Part shown: positions 10,503 to 18,519 of the stretch, piece after piece
Layout of the letters: each line of letters begins with the position of its first letter
Numbering within the stretch: the stretch's first letter is position 1
From: Tsukamurella pulmonis
GTDB taxonomy: Bacteria > Actinomycetota > Actinomycetes > Mycobacteriales > Mycobacteriaceae
Length of the DNA stretch: 64,000 nt
Direction: 5' to 3'
NCBI RefSeq assembly: GCF_900103175.1
Contig: NZ_FNLF01000002.1
Coordinates: forward strand, 2,990,136-3,054,135
Position numbers and translations under genes: made by a program
Notes under the pieces: model-generated
The model's database searches: none
What the model was told of the DNA's origin: nothing
Seen by the model: only the letters and a program-made list of their open reading frames with translations

Positions 10503-10552
10503 CACGGTCACCTCCCGCCTACCCCGAGGGGTTGTCACTGGATCGAGACTTC

Positions 10553-10614
10553 AGACTAGCGCGTCTTTCTCCAGTGCGCCCCACATTACCCCACCATTCA
10601 CCACTTTCAACCAC
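10553..10614 (-). promoter_or_regulatory. mraZ promoter with four-repeat MraZ operator
   Basis: Read on the minus strand, four GTGG boxes (CCAC on the plus strand at 10581, 10591, 10601 and 10611) repeat with an exact 10-bp period and 5-bp spacers. MraZ proteins are known to bind such direct repeats (GTGGG/TGGG boxes spaced by 5 bp) upstream of mraZ. A -10-like TAGTCT lies at 10558-10553, ~50 bp before the ATG, placing the repeats across and upstream of the -35 position. The repeats are visible; binding is inferred from the family. Confidence 0.85.
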
Positions 10615-10788
10615 ATCGTCGCGCGTTTCGCGGCGAATTCTCAGAGTCAAAGCAGGTCAGATGCGTGGCGTGAAGTGGGGGACGCGGCGCGCCCCGGCGT
10701 GGCGGACTTCGTCACACCTGCGCGATCACGCGGTACCGCCGCGACGCCTGAGATTTCTGAGACGTTCTGGACGCTGAGATGGCCGCCT

Positions 10789-10826
10789 GTGGGGAGAAGT
10801 GGGGAATCGCGGTGGGGCGATGTGGG
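10789..10826 (+). promoter_or_regulatory. Second MraZ-like GTGGG array, opposite orientation
   Basis: GTGGG boxes start at 10789, 10799, 10812 and 10822. They form two pairs, each with the 10-bp period used at the mraZ operator, separated by 13 bp. They lie on the plus strand, ~290 bp upstream of mraZ, with no plus-strand gene nearby. Either an auxiliary MraZ site or a chance G-rich tract. Confidence 0.45.
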
Positions 10827-11027
10827 GAACGGACAACGGGACGGTCCGGCACAGCCCGTTCCGGCGAATCCGCGACTCAGAAGCACAGGAGACCGAATCC
10901 GGCCCTCCGTCGAGCCGAGCCGTGCCTTCACAGCGGGGGCGTAGCGACGGGGTCGGCTGTGCAACTGGAGGTGCGGCGCAATGGGCGACGCACGACGCCA
11001 GCTCTCCCCCGTCGGATCGCACGCATC

Positions 11028-11100
11028 CGCTCCCGCGAACGTTTCCGCCTCGTCATTGCGTTGCAACGGCATGACGAGGCGGAAACGCCCGCGGGAGTGC
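11028..11100. repeat. Large near-perfect palindrome
   Basis: Positions 11041-11056 (GTTTCCGCCTCGTCAT) pair perfectly with 11071-11086. The centre CGTTGCAACG (11059-11068) is itself a perfect palindrome. Pairing resumes outside with CGCTCCCG (11028-11037 region) against 11090-11099. The ~73-nt element would form a long hairpin in RNA or a cruciform in DNA. It lacks a flanking T-run, so it does not look like a simple terminator. Possible small palindromic repeat or MITE remnant. Confidence 0.75.
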
Positions 11101-11215
11101 CGGACGTCAAGGAGCCGGCAACCACGACGGAGCGCACACGACGCAACCGGTCCGCGGCGACGCCGAGGGCTCGCTGCGCACCGCGACGGCCCGTTGATTT
11201 CGCTCACAGCGCAAC

Positions 11216-11248
11216 GAAAAGAGCCGCCGACCATCAGGTCGGCGGCTC
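11216..11248 (-). terminator. Intrinsic terminator after the DUF3040 gene
   Basis: A perfect 12-bp stem (GAGCCGCCGACC, 11221-11232, with 11237-11248) closes an ATCA-type 4-nt loop. On the minus strand it is followed directly by TTTT, 17 nt after the stop codon at 11265. Confidence 0.85.
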
Positions 11249-11264
11249 TGTCAGGCGCTACGGA

Positions 11265-11684
11265 TCAGGGGAAGCGGCGGCGGAAGCGCTCTTCCATGCG
11301 GTGCACGAACGACTGCCCGGAGGCGCGTGCGCTCCCGGCGGAGCGTCCGCGGCCAGATCGGTTGCGCACCGATCCGTCCTCCTCGACGGTGCCGCGCGGG
11401 CCCTTGGCGGACGGGCCCGACCACAGCGCGTAGACCACGGAGCCGAACATCAGCAGGAAGCCGATGAGCCCCACGATCACGGTGTATTCAACCCTGGGCA
11501 GCAGCATTCCGGCGATGAGCAGCATCAATCCGACCGCGAAGCCGATCGCGGCGATGACGCGGCGCTTGCCCGACGCGCCGGCGAACCGGCCGCCGCGCAC
11601 GTTCGACGCGAACTTGGGATCCTCGGCGTAGAGCGCGCTCTCGATCTGGTCGAGCATGCGCTGCTCGTGCTCGGAGAGTGGCAC
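11265..11684 (-). CDS. DUF3040 membrane protein
   Basis: The 139-residue protein starts PLSEHEQRMLDQIESALYAED, the signature of the actinobacterial DUF3040 family (Rv2169c-like). Two adjacent hydrophobic helices follow (VIAAIGFAVGLMLLIAGMLL and YTVIVGLIGFLLMFGSVVYAL), then a polar Arg/Ser-rich tail. Function unknown. GTG 11684 is preceded by GAAGGAGG five bases upstream; an in-frame start at 11702 lies upstream of this ribosome site and is rejected. The position next to mraZ is conserved in mycobacteria. Confidence 0.88.
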   Translation of the reverse strand: MPLSEHEQRMLDQIESALYAEDPKFASNVRGGRFAGASGKRRVIAAIGFAVGLMLLIAGMLLPRVEYTVIVGLIGFLLMFGSVVYALWSGPSAKGPRGTVEEDGSVRNRSGRGRSAGSARASGQSFVHRMEERFRRRFP

Positions 11685-11790
11685 GTTCCCCTCCTTCAGC
11701 ACTCATGGGGTCCAACTCCTCCTCTCATGATACGAGGCTTGCGACCCCGCGACCACCATCCGTCGAACATTCAGCACTTGCTGTGAGAAA

Positions 11791-12204
11791 TCACGCGGCG
11801 CGGCTCAGGTCCGACTCGACGGAATTGAGGAAGGTCTGCACGCGACCGTGCAGAACGGCGACCTCCTCGGCGCTCACGGAGCGCGCCGTGGTCTCGAGCG
11901 CCGCGACCACACCCGAGACCGCGGTGAAGTAGGCGACCCACTCCGCGTACCCCGGCGCCGCCTTGGCGAGCCGCAGCCAGGCGTTGCGCGTGGGGCGGCG
12001 CACACCGGTCTCCCGCTCGGCCAGGAGAGCGGCCGCACCGCGCAGCGCCGCGTGATAGATCTCGCGGTACTGATCGGCCGGGGCCGGCGACCCGCCGGCA
12101 CGGGCGAGGAACTGATCCGCACGATCGAGGATGCGTGCGGCACCCGACTCGCCCATGCGACGACGGGAACCGACGTGATCGATCCGCGTCTTCGATTCGA
12201 CCAT
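11791..12204 (-). CDS. SAV_6107-family HEPN-like protein
   Basis: Small 137-residue, mostly helical protein (MVESKTRIDHVGSRRRMG...) resembling the actinobacterial SAV_6107 HEPN family. Helical segments contain AARILDRADQFLARA and YHAALRGAAALLAERE. No RxxxxH ribonuclease motif typical of toxin HEPNs is visible, so nuclease activity is not assumed. ATG 12204 follows GGAGGAAGG; the frame extends to 12354 without a better ribosome site. Divergent from the GNAT gene across a ~230-bp region. Confidence 0.7.
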   Translation of the reverse strand: MVESKTRIDHVGSRRRMGESGAARILDRADQFLARAGGSPAPADQYREIYHAALRGAAALLAERETGVRRPTRNAWLRLAKAAPGYAEWVAYFTAVSGVVAALETTARSVSAEEVAVLHGRVQTFLNSVESDLSRAA

Positions 12205-12365
12205 GACCTTCCTCCTGCTCCGTGGAACTTCTCCGCTGTTACTGCGTGTTGTACCGGACGGGACTGACACGTAACGCTTCCCTCGTTCCGCGCCAGTCCC
12301 GCCGGACGGACCGGGATCGACGCGCCGCCCCGGCGCCAGAACATGTGCGCCCATCCGATGGTCCG

Positions 12366-12397
12366 TGATCGAACAATCATTCGATCACTTCTAATAT
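12366..12397 (+). promoter_or_regulatory. Operator-like inverted repeat and -10 for the GNAT gene
   Basis: TGATCGAA (12366-12373) and TTCGATCA (12380-12387) form a perfect 8-bp inverted repeat with a 6-bp spacer. It ends 4 bp before TAATAT (12392-12397), a good -10 box, ~37 nt before the GNAT start. The position overlaps the -35 region, which suggests repression by a dimeric regulator. Confidence 0.6.
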
Positions 12398-12433
12398 AGC
12401 GTGAGTGTCCGACACGTCAAGGGAAGGAAGTCC

Positions 12434-13048
12434 GTGACCGCAGTGCCGACGCAGCAACCACGGATCCACGCCCTGTCGCCGCAGGACGCCACCCTGTGGC
12501 TGCCCGCCGCCCTGCAGATCTACGTGGCGGCGATGGACTATCCCGCCGGCACCGAATCGCACCGGCTGCCGATGTGGCGCGAACACCTGAACCGGCCCGG
12601 CTACGCGGCGTTCGGTGCGGTACAGGCGCTGCCCACCGAGGACGGGCGCATGGTCGATCACCTGGTGGGCATCGCCTACGGCTACAGCGGCGCGGGCGAT
12701 CAGTGGTGGAACCGACAGCTCCGCATCGGGCTGGGCCGTCGCGGGCTCTCCCCCTCGGAGGTCGAGGCCGTCGCCGCGGACTACTTCGAGCTCACCGAGC
12801 TGCACGTGCACCCCGCCGCGCAGGGCCACGGCGTCGGCTCCGCGCTCCTGCACGCCCTGCTCACGGACCGCCCCGAACCGCGCGTGCTGCTCTCGACCCC
12901 CGAGGTCGCCGCCGAACAGAACCGGGCCTGGCGGCTCTACCGCCGCACCGGCTTCTACGACGTGCTGCGCGAGTTCCGCTTCTCGGGCGATCCGCGCCCG
13001 TTCGCCGTCCTGGGCCACGACCTGCCCTTCGTCGCGCCCGCGCGGTGA
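12434..13048 (+). CDS. GNAT-family N-acetyltransferase
   Basis: A 204-residue acetyltransferase corresponding in position to Rv2170. The acetyl-CoA-binding region is visible: LTELHVHPAAQGHGVGSALLHALL (Q/RxxGxG/A type). A downstream segment, NRAWRLYRRTGFYDVLREFRF, is also typical of the fold. GTG 12434 has GGAAGGAAG just upstream; an in-frame GTG at 12401 would lie almost on the -10 box. The substrate is not deducible. It may be co-transcribed with the oxidoreductase 13 nt downstream. Confidence 0.88.
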   Translation: MTAVPTQQPRIHALSPQDATLWLPAALQIYVAAMDYPAGTESHRLPMWREHLNRPGYAAFGAVQALPTEDGRMVDHLVGIAYGYSGAGDQWWNRQLRIGLGRRGLSPSEVEAVAADYFELTELHVHPAAQGHGVGSALLHALLTDRPEPRVLLSTPEVAAEQNRAWRLYRRTGFYDVLREFRFSGDPRPFAVLGHDLPFVAPAR

Positions 13049-13061
13049 ACGGGGCCGCGCG

Positions 13062-14657
13062 ATGAGCACCGAGGTCGACGTCGCCGTCGTCGGGTCCGGT
13101 CACAACGCCCTGGTCGGTGCTGCGTACCTGGCAGCGCAGGGCCACTCGGTGACGGTCTTCGAGGCCGACACCGTGCCGGGCGGCGCGGTGAGCACCGTCG
13201 AACGGTTCCCGGGCTACCGCGTGGACCGCGGCTCGTCGGCGCACCTGATGTTCCGGCACACGGGCATCGCGGAGGAGCTCGACCTCGCGGCACACGGGCT
13301 GCGTTACCTGGACTGCGACCCGTGGGCCTTCGCCCCCACCCCGCCGGGCACCACCGCCCCGCCGATCGTCTTCCGTACGGACCTCGACGCCACCGTCGCG
13401 TCGATCGGCGCCGCCTGCGGCCCCCGGGAGGCCGCGGCGTACCGCCGGTTCGTCGCGGAGTGGACGCCGCGCGCGAAGGCGACCATGGCCGCCTTCGGCT
13501 CCTCCCCCAGCGCGCCACGGCTCGGCCGCGCCTTCTGGCCCACGAAGGGCCGCGCGAGCCTGACACGGATGTCGCGCACCTATCTCGCCTCGGGCGATCA
13601 GCTGCTCGACGAGTACTTCGACGACGAGCGGCTCAAGGCCGCCCTCGCCTGGTTCGGCGCGCAGTCCGGCCCCGCGATGAGCGAGCCCGGCACCGCGCCC
13701 ATGATCGGCTTCGCCGCCCTCATGCACACCCTCCCGCCCGGCCGGGCCGTCGGCGGCAGCGGGGCGCTCACGGCCGCCCTCCTCTCCCGCCTCACCGCCG
13801 ACGGCGGCACCGTCGCCCTCGGGACGCCCGTCACGGCGCTGCACCCGCCCGGCGGGCGTGGCACGGACCGGGCGTGGAAGGTCACCGTCGCCACGCCCGA
13901 CGGTGCGCGCACCGTCCGGGCCCGCACCGTGCTCGCCGGCTGCCACGTGCTCACCACCCTGGACCTGCTGGAGCGCGGCGGCTACGACGCCGCCCGCCTC
14001 CCCGGCTGGCGGCGCGGTATCCAGGTGGGCCCCGGCGTCGGGATGGTGCTGCGGCTGGGCACCACCGCACCGCCCGCCTTCGACGGGGTGCCGCTCGCGG
14101 ACCAGGCGGGCCTGGGCCTGCTCGTGGCCGATCGCGGCCACCTGGCCCGGGCCCGCGGCGACATGCTCGCAGGAGACGCGCCCCGTCGGCCCGCGGTGCT
14201 GGCGATGACCTTCTCCGGCCTGGACCCGTCCATCGCACCCGAGGGCCGGCACAACACCACCCTGTGGGCGCAGTGGTACCCGTACGCCGTGAACGGCCCC
14301 GGCGACTGGGCCGCGGTGGCGGAGGCGGAGGCCGACCGGATCGTCGCCGAGACGCAGCGGTGGGCACCGGGTTTCGGCGCGACGATCGAGCACCGCTTCG
14401 TGCAGACCCCGTCGAGCCTGGAGTCCGAGCTCGGTCTCCTGGGCGGGAACGTGATGCACGTGGAGATGGCGCTGCACAACATGCTGCTGTTCCGCCCGAT
14501 ACCGGAACTGGCCGGCGGCCGCGTCCCCGGCGCGCCCGGGCTGGCGCTCGCGGGAGCCTCGATGCACCCGGGTGGCGGGGTGAACGGATCGAGCGGGCGG
14601 ATCGCGGCGCGGCTGCTCGCCCGCGACCTGGGGCACCTGGCACGATGGCGTCCGTGA
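13062..14657 (+). CDS. FAD-dependent oxidoreductase, phytoene desaturase-like
   Basis: The 531-residue flavoprotein opens with a dinucleotide-binding fold (VAVVGSGHNALVGAAYLAAQG, then VFEAD and PGGAVST) like carotene desaturases and PYROXD2-type proteins. The C-terminus carries a second FAD motif (LALAGASMHPGGGVNGSSG). No other carotenoid gene is nearby, so an actual role in carotenoid synthesis is doubtful. ATG 13062 follows the GNAT stop by 13 nt; the end overlaps lppM by 13 nt. Confidence 0.88.
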   Translation: MSTEVDVAVVGSGHNALVGAAYLAAQGHSVTVFEADTVPGGAVSTVERFPGYRVDRGSSAHLMFRHTGIAEELDLAAHGLRYLDCDPWAFAPTPPGTTAPPIVFRTDLDATVASIGAACGPREAAAYRRFVAEWTPRAKATMAAFGSSPSAPRLGRAFWPTKGRASLTRMSRTYLASGDQLLDEYFDDERLKAALAWFGAQSGPAMSEPGTAPMIGFAALMHTLPPGRAVGGSGALTAALLSRLTADGGTVALGTPVTALHPPGGRGTDRAWKVTVATPDGARTVRARTVLAGCHVLTTLDLLERGGYDAARLPGWRRGIQVGPGVGMVLRLGTTAPPAFDGVPLADQAGLGLLVADRGHLARARGDMLAGDAPRRPAVLAMTFSGLDPSIAPEGRHNTTLWAQWYPYAVNGPGDWAAVAEAEADRIVAETQRWAPGFGATIEHRFVQTPSSLESELGLLGGNVMHVEMALHNMLLFRPIPELAGGRVPGAPGLALAGASMHPGGGVNGSSGRIAARLLARDLGHLARWRP

Positions 14658-15364
14658 CTCTGAGAAGGATGTTCGCGGCGTTGGCGGTCCTGCTGTTGGT
14701 GGCCGCCCCCGCGGCGTGCTCGAGCCCCGGCCCCGGCGATCGCATGTCCGGCAAGATCGTCGCCGCGCAGACCCCGGCGTCGAACCCGCAGGGACCGCAG
14801 ATCGCGGCGCCGGGCGAGCTCAAGGGCCTCGCGGAGGTCAAGGCGTACGACTCGAACGGCAAGGTCGGGACGCAGATGATCTTCCAGGAGATCACCTTCG
14901 GCCAGTTCAACCAGGTCGGCGACGTGGTCTCGCAGGCCTTCGACACCTCCGCGGCGTCGATCAAGATGCGCGTGCAGCGCACCGGCGGCACGGTGATCCT
15001 CTCCGGCACCGCCGACCTGTCCTCGCTGGCACCGAACTCCGCGGTCATCGTCGTCTCGCTGCAGTTCCCCGGGCCGGTCACCGCCACCAACGGCCAGCAG
15101 GAGGCCGACGACCTGGTGACCTGGACGCTCAACGCGGGCACCTCCGCGGCGCTGACCGCCGAGGCCGACTACGCGGACCCGTCGATCGCCTCGTTCACGA
15201 CGTGGGCGTGGATCACGGCCCTGGTCTCGTTCCTCGCCGCGGCGATCGTCGCCGCGATCGCCTACGTGCGCCGCGACCGCAGCCCCAAGCCCGGCCAGGA
15301 GTCCGACGAGCCGCAGTCGCTCGTCGAGCTGCCGCAGTGGCTGCGGGAGAAGCTGAACCGCTAG
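14645..15364 (+). CDS. lppM: LppM-family lipoprotein
   Basis: The 239-residue precursor has a signal peptide (MFAALAVLLLVAAPAAC) with lipobox APAAC. A β-rich exported domain with hydrophobic VIVVSLQFPGPV-type strands follows, then a C-terminal membrane helix (WAWITALVSFLAAAIVAAIAYV) and a charged tail. This matches the LppM family (Rv2171), and neighbours are conserved. Possible starts are ATG 14645 or GTG 14654, both in frame and overlapping the preceding gene. Its stop overlaps that of convergent metF by 4 nt. Confidence 0.85.
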   Translation: MASVTLRRMFAALAVLLLVAAPAACSSPGPGDRMSGKIVAAQTPASNPQGPQIAAPGELKGLAEVKAYDSNGKVGTQMIFQEITFGQFNQVGDVVSQAFDTSAASIKMRVQRTGGTVILSGTADLSSLAPNSAVIVVSLQFPGPVTATNGQQEADDLVTWTLNAGTSAALTAEADYADPSIASFTTWAWITALVSFLAAAIVAAIAYVRRDRSPKPGQESDEPQSLVELPQWLREKLNR

Positions 15365-16293
15365 ACGCCGACCGGCATCATGCCGAGGTTCTCGAGCACC
15401 TCGGAGGTCGCCTTGGCGAAGTTCAGGGTGCAGAAGTGCAGCGCCGGGGCGCCCTCGGCGATGAGCCGCTCCCCCATCCGGGTGGCGATCTCGATGCCGA
15501 CGGCGCGCACGGCGGCGCGGTTCTCCTCCGGGCCGTCGCCCGCGGCGGCACGCAGTTCGGCGCGCATCGCGTCGGGGATCTTCGCGTTGGACAGTTCCGC
15601 CATCCGCGAGACCGACTTCAGCGAGGTGATCGGCATGATCCCCGGGATCAGCGGCTTGGCGCCCTGCTCCGGGTCGAAGGCCGCGACCTCGTCCCGCAAG
15701 CGCAGGTAGTCGTCGACGTCGAAGAACATCTGCGTGATGGAGTAGTCGGCGCCGGCCCGCAGCTTGTTCGCGAAGTAGCGGACGTCGGACTCGCGGTTCG
15801 GCGAACGGTGGTGCCCCTCCGGGAACGCGGCGACGCCCACGTGGAAGTCGCCCAGTTCGCGGACCAGCTCGACGACCTCGCTGGCGTACTTGAGCCCCTG
15901 CGGATGGCGCACCCACTTGCCCAGCGGGTCCCCGGGCGGATCGCCGCGCAGCACGAGCACGTTGCGCACGTCCTGATCGGCGTAGGAGCCCATGAGGGCG
16001 CGCAGCTCCGCGATGCTGTGGTTCACGGCCGTCAGGTGCGCCACCGGCAGCAGTGTGGTCGACGCGGCGATCTCGCCCGTGACGCGGACCGTGCGGTCGC
16101 GGGTCGATCCGCCCGCACCGTAGGTCATGGACACGAACGCGGGATCCATCCGCTCGAAGGTGCGCACGGCGCGCCAGAGCCGCGCCTCGCCCTCCTCGTC
16201 ACGCGGCGGCATGAACTCCACCGAGAACGGCATTCGGCCGCTCGCGCGCACGGCGTCGAGGCGGTCGAGTACGGTCCGGCTTTGTTCGGTCAC
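15361..16293 (-). CDS. metF: Methylenetetrahydrofolate reductase family protein
   Basis: Flavoprotein reducing 5,10-methylene-THF to 5-methyl-THF in one-carbon metabolism. The 310-residue TIM-barrel shows FSVEFMPPRDEEGEARL near the N-terminus, SMTYGAGGSTRDRT, NVLVLRGDPPGDP and the ITQMFFDVDDY motif. Counterpart of Rv2172c. It starts with GTG 16293 and is divergent from the prenyl synthase with a 23-bp gap. This leaves little room for two separate promoters. Confidence 0.93.
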   Translation of the reverse strand: MTEQSRTVLDRLDAVRASGRMPFSVEFMPPRDEEGEARLWRAVRTFERMDPAFVSMTYGAGGSTRDRTVRVTGEIAASTTLLPVAHLTAVNHSIAELRALMGSYADQDVRNVLVLRGDPPGDPLGKWVRHPQGLKYASEVVELVRELGDFHVGVAAFPEGHHRSPNRESDVRYFANKLRAGADYSITQMFFDVDDYLRLRDEVAAFDPEQGAKPLIPGIMPITSLKSVSRMAELSNAKIPDAMRAELRAAAGDGPEENRAAVRAVGIEIATRMGERLIAEGAPALHFCTLNFAKATSEVLENLGMMPVGV

Positions 16294-16316
16294 GCTTTCA
16301 GAATAGGTTTGCCGGT

Positions 16317-17405
16317 ATGACGCTGCCCGTCGCCCCGCCCCAGACCTCCCTGACGGACATCGCAGCGGCGGTGCAGCCGACCCTCGAGAAGTTCCTCGAC
16401 GAGCGCCGTGACCTGGTCGAACCTGTCGGTCCGGTGTTCACCGAGGCCACCGCGGGGCTCGAGCGATTCATTTTGCGCGGCGGTAAGCGTATTCGCCCCG
16501 CCTTCGCCTGGACGGGCTGGCTGGCGGGCGGCGGCGCGGCCGACGGAGACGTCGCGCGGGCCGCGCTGCGGGCCTGCGCCTCGCTCGAGTTCGTCCAGGC
16601 GTGCGCGCTGATCCACGACGACATCATCGACGCCTCGCTGACGCGCCGCGGCTTCCCGACCACGCACCGCGAGTTCGCGCAGCTGCACGCCGAGCGCGGC
16701 TGGTCGGGGTCGCCGGAGAAGTTCGGCGAGGCGACGGCCATCCTGCTCGGCGATCTCGCGCTCGCATGGGCCGACGACATGTTCCTCGGTGCCGGGCTCG
16801 AGCCCGAGCGGTACCTGCGCGCCGCCCGCGCCTGGGCCGCGATGCGTACCGAGGTGCTCGGCGGACAGCTCCTCGACATCGTCAGCGAGGCCTCGCGCGA
16901 CGAGTCGGAGGCGGCGGCGGAGCGGGTCGTGCGGTTCAAGACCGCGGGTTACACCGTGGAGCGGCCACTGCACGTGGGCGCCGCGCTCGCCGGCGCCTCC
17001 GACGAGGCGATCACGGCGCTGCGCTCGATCGGCGTCGACATCGGCGTCGCCTTCCAATTGCGCGACGACCTGCTGGGCGCGTTCGGCGATCCCGCGGTCA
17101 CCGGCAAGCCGTCGGGCGACGACCTCCGCTCCGGCAAGCACACCCCCATGCTCGCGCACGCCCTCGCGGCGGGCGGCGACGCCGCGGCGGAGCTGCGCGC
17201 ACTCGTCGGCACCGACCTCGACGACGCGGGCGTCGAGCGGGCCCGCGCCGCACTGCGGGAGACAGGGGCGCCGGCGGCGATGCAGTCCCGCGTCGAGGAG
17301 CTCACCGCGCGGGCCACCTCCGCGATCGCGGTGGCCCCGATCGCCGACGGTGCGCGGCCCGTCCTGGCCCGGCTCGCGGCCGTCCTCGTCGACCGCGCGG
17401 CGTGA
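16317..17405 (+). CDS. idsA2: Polyprenyl diphosphate synthase (IdsA2/GrcC-like)
   Basis: Trans-isoprenyl diphosphate synthase elongating allylic diphosphates with IPP. The 362-residue product has GGKRIRP, the first aspartate-rich motif DDIID and the second motif DDLLG. The first motif is the shortened DDxxD form typical of long-chain and GGPP enzymes. The product chain length cannot be read reliably. Orthologue by position of Rv2173, which is why I use that symbol. ATG 16317. Confidence 0.9.
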   Translation: MTLPVAPPQTSLTDIAAAVQPTLEKFLDERRDLVEPVGPVFTEATAGLERFILRGGKRIRPAFAWTGWLAGGGAADGDVARAALRACASLEFVQACALIHDDIIDASLTRRGFPTTHREFAQLHAERGWSGSPEKFGEATAILLGDLALAWADDMFLGAGLEPERYLRAARAWAAMRTEVLGGQLLDIVSEASRDESEAAAERVVRFKTAGYTVERPLHVGAALAGASDEAITALRSIGVDIGVAFQLRDDLLGAFGDPAVTGKPSGDDLRSGKHTPMLAHALAAGGDAAAELRALVGTDLDDAGVERARAALRETGAPAAMQSRVEELTARATSAIAVAPIADGARPVLARLAAVLVDRAA

Positions 17406-17420
17406 TCGCGATCGCCCGAG

Positions 17421-17466
17421 TTAGGCAAACCTAGCCACCCCTCGGTATGGTTCCGTTTACCTAAGC
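17421..17466 (+). promoter_or_regulatory. Iron-box-like sites before the siderophore importer
   Basis: TTAGGCAAACCTAGCC (17421-17436) and GTTTACCTAAGCC (17454-17466) resemble half- and full-site elements of the DtxR/IdeR box (consensus TTAGGTTAGGCTAACCTAA). They lie 60-105 bp before the substrate-binding-protein start. An iron-dependent repressor would turn the operon off in iron-replete cells; this is inferred from sequence likeness. Confidence 0.7.
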
Positions 17467-17526
17467 CCTTTACCGACGGCTTACGGTGCCCGTCTTGAAG
17501 CAAGAACGAGAATGGAGTCACCCCGC

Positions 17527-18519
17527 ATGTTCACCCGCTTCCGCAAGGCCACGCCCGTGGCGGCCGCGCTGTTGGCGACCGGCCTCGTCTTCGCCGGCTG
17601 CTCGACCACCAGCGCCGACGAGGACAAGCCCGCCTCCGGTGAGAAGATCACCGTCACCACCAACAAGGGCGAGGTGCAGGTCCCCAAGAACCCGAAGCGG
17701 GTCGTGGTCCTCGACAACACCAGCGCCGAGACCGTCAAGGCGATGGGCATCACGCCCGTGGCGATCCCGAAGGGCCTGTTCGCCAAGAGCGTCCTGGGCG
17801 ACTGGATCGACAACGCCGAGATCAAGGACACGGGCACGCACGCCGAGCCCAAGTTCGACGTGATCGAGGACGTCAAGCCCGACCTCATCATCGGCGGCTA
17901 CCGCTTCGCCAAGTCCGAGGGCGACATCAAGAAGATCGCCGAGAAGACCGGCGCCGCCTTCATCGACATCGCCGCCGAGGACGGCGCGCCCAAGGGCCGC
18001 GTCGAGACCATGCGCGATTCGACCGTCACCCTGGGCAAGATCTTCGGCAAGGACGATCAGGCCAAGCAGATCGTCGCCGACTTCGACAAGAGCCTCGACG
18101 CGGCGAAGGCGCAGGCCACCGGCCAGAGCGTCTTCCTGTCCATCGTCAACGGCGGCAAGATCGACAACGGCGCCAAGCGCATGCAGCCCTTCGTCGCGCC
18201 GCTGAACCTCAAGGACGTCTTCGCCGGCCAGGCCGGCGATCACCACCAGAACTCGGGCCTGACCCCCGAGGCCATCGCCCAGGCGAACCCGCAGTGGGTC
18301 ATCGTCATGGACCGCGACGCCGCCGTCCCACCGACCGACGGCAGCACGCCGCAGACCGCCGCGCAGACCTTCAAGGCGCAGCAGGCCTTCGCCAATGTCG
18401 AGTTCCAGCAGAAGGACCGGATCTTCTACCTGGACAACGACTTCTACCTCCGCGAGGGCATCCAGGACTACGGGCAGAACTACGCCGCTCTGGCCGAGGC
18501 CATCGCCGCCAAGAAGTGA
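17527..18519 (+). CDS. Siderophore ABC transporter, substrate-binding lipoprotein
   Basis: Iron-siderophore receptor on the outer face of the membrane. The 330-residue precursor has a signal peptide with lipobox VFAGC and the PNPKR-type segment typical of class III binding proteins (PKNPKRVVVLDNTSAETVKAMG). Two lobes follow, linked by a helix (DVIEDVKPDLIIGG). It resembles CeuA/YclQ/FatB-type catecholate or petrobactin receptors. ATG 17527 has GGAG ten bases upstream. First of four genes joined by short overlaps. Confidence 0.93.
   Translation: MFTRFRKATPVAAALLATGLVFAGCSTTSADEDKPASGEKITVTTNKGEVQVPKNPKRVVVLDNTSAETVKAMGITPVAIPKGLFAKSVLGDWIDNAEIKDTGTHAEPKFDVIEDVKPDLIIGGYRFAKSEGDIKKIAEKTGAAFIDIAAEDGAPKGRVETMRDSTVTLGKIFGKDDQAKQIVADFDKSLDAAKAQATGQSVFLSIVNGGKIDNGAKRMQPFVAPLNLKDVFAGQAGDHHQNSGLTPEAIAQANPQWVIVMDRDAAVPPTDGSTPQTAAQTFKAQQAFANVEFQQKDRIFYLDNDFYLREGIQDYGQNYAALAEAIAAKK

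Larger units (their letters stand above)
10503..11264. other. 760-bp intergenic region between mraZ and the DUF3040 gene
   Basis: Apart from the mraZ promoter it holds a second GTGGG array (10789-10826), a ~73-bp palindrome (11028-11100) and a terminator (11216-11248). Open frames here (for example minus strand 10647-11234) have no recognisable domain, are Arg/Ser/Pro-rich, and run across the palindrome, so I do not call a gene. The region is unusually long for this otherwise compact window. Confidence 0.6.

Noticed and set aside
10647-11234. 195-codon open frame on the minus strand in the mraZ-DUF3040 gap
   Set aside because: Low-complexity Arg/Ser/Pro/Cys translation crossing the palindrome, with no domain, no ribosome site and unlikely codon pattern.
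11791-12204. Toxin role for the SAV_6107-type HEPN-like gene
   Set aside because: No RxxxxH catalytic motif, conserved-type core context and no paired antitoxin or NTPase.
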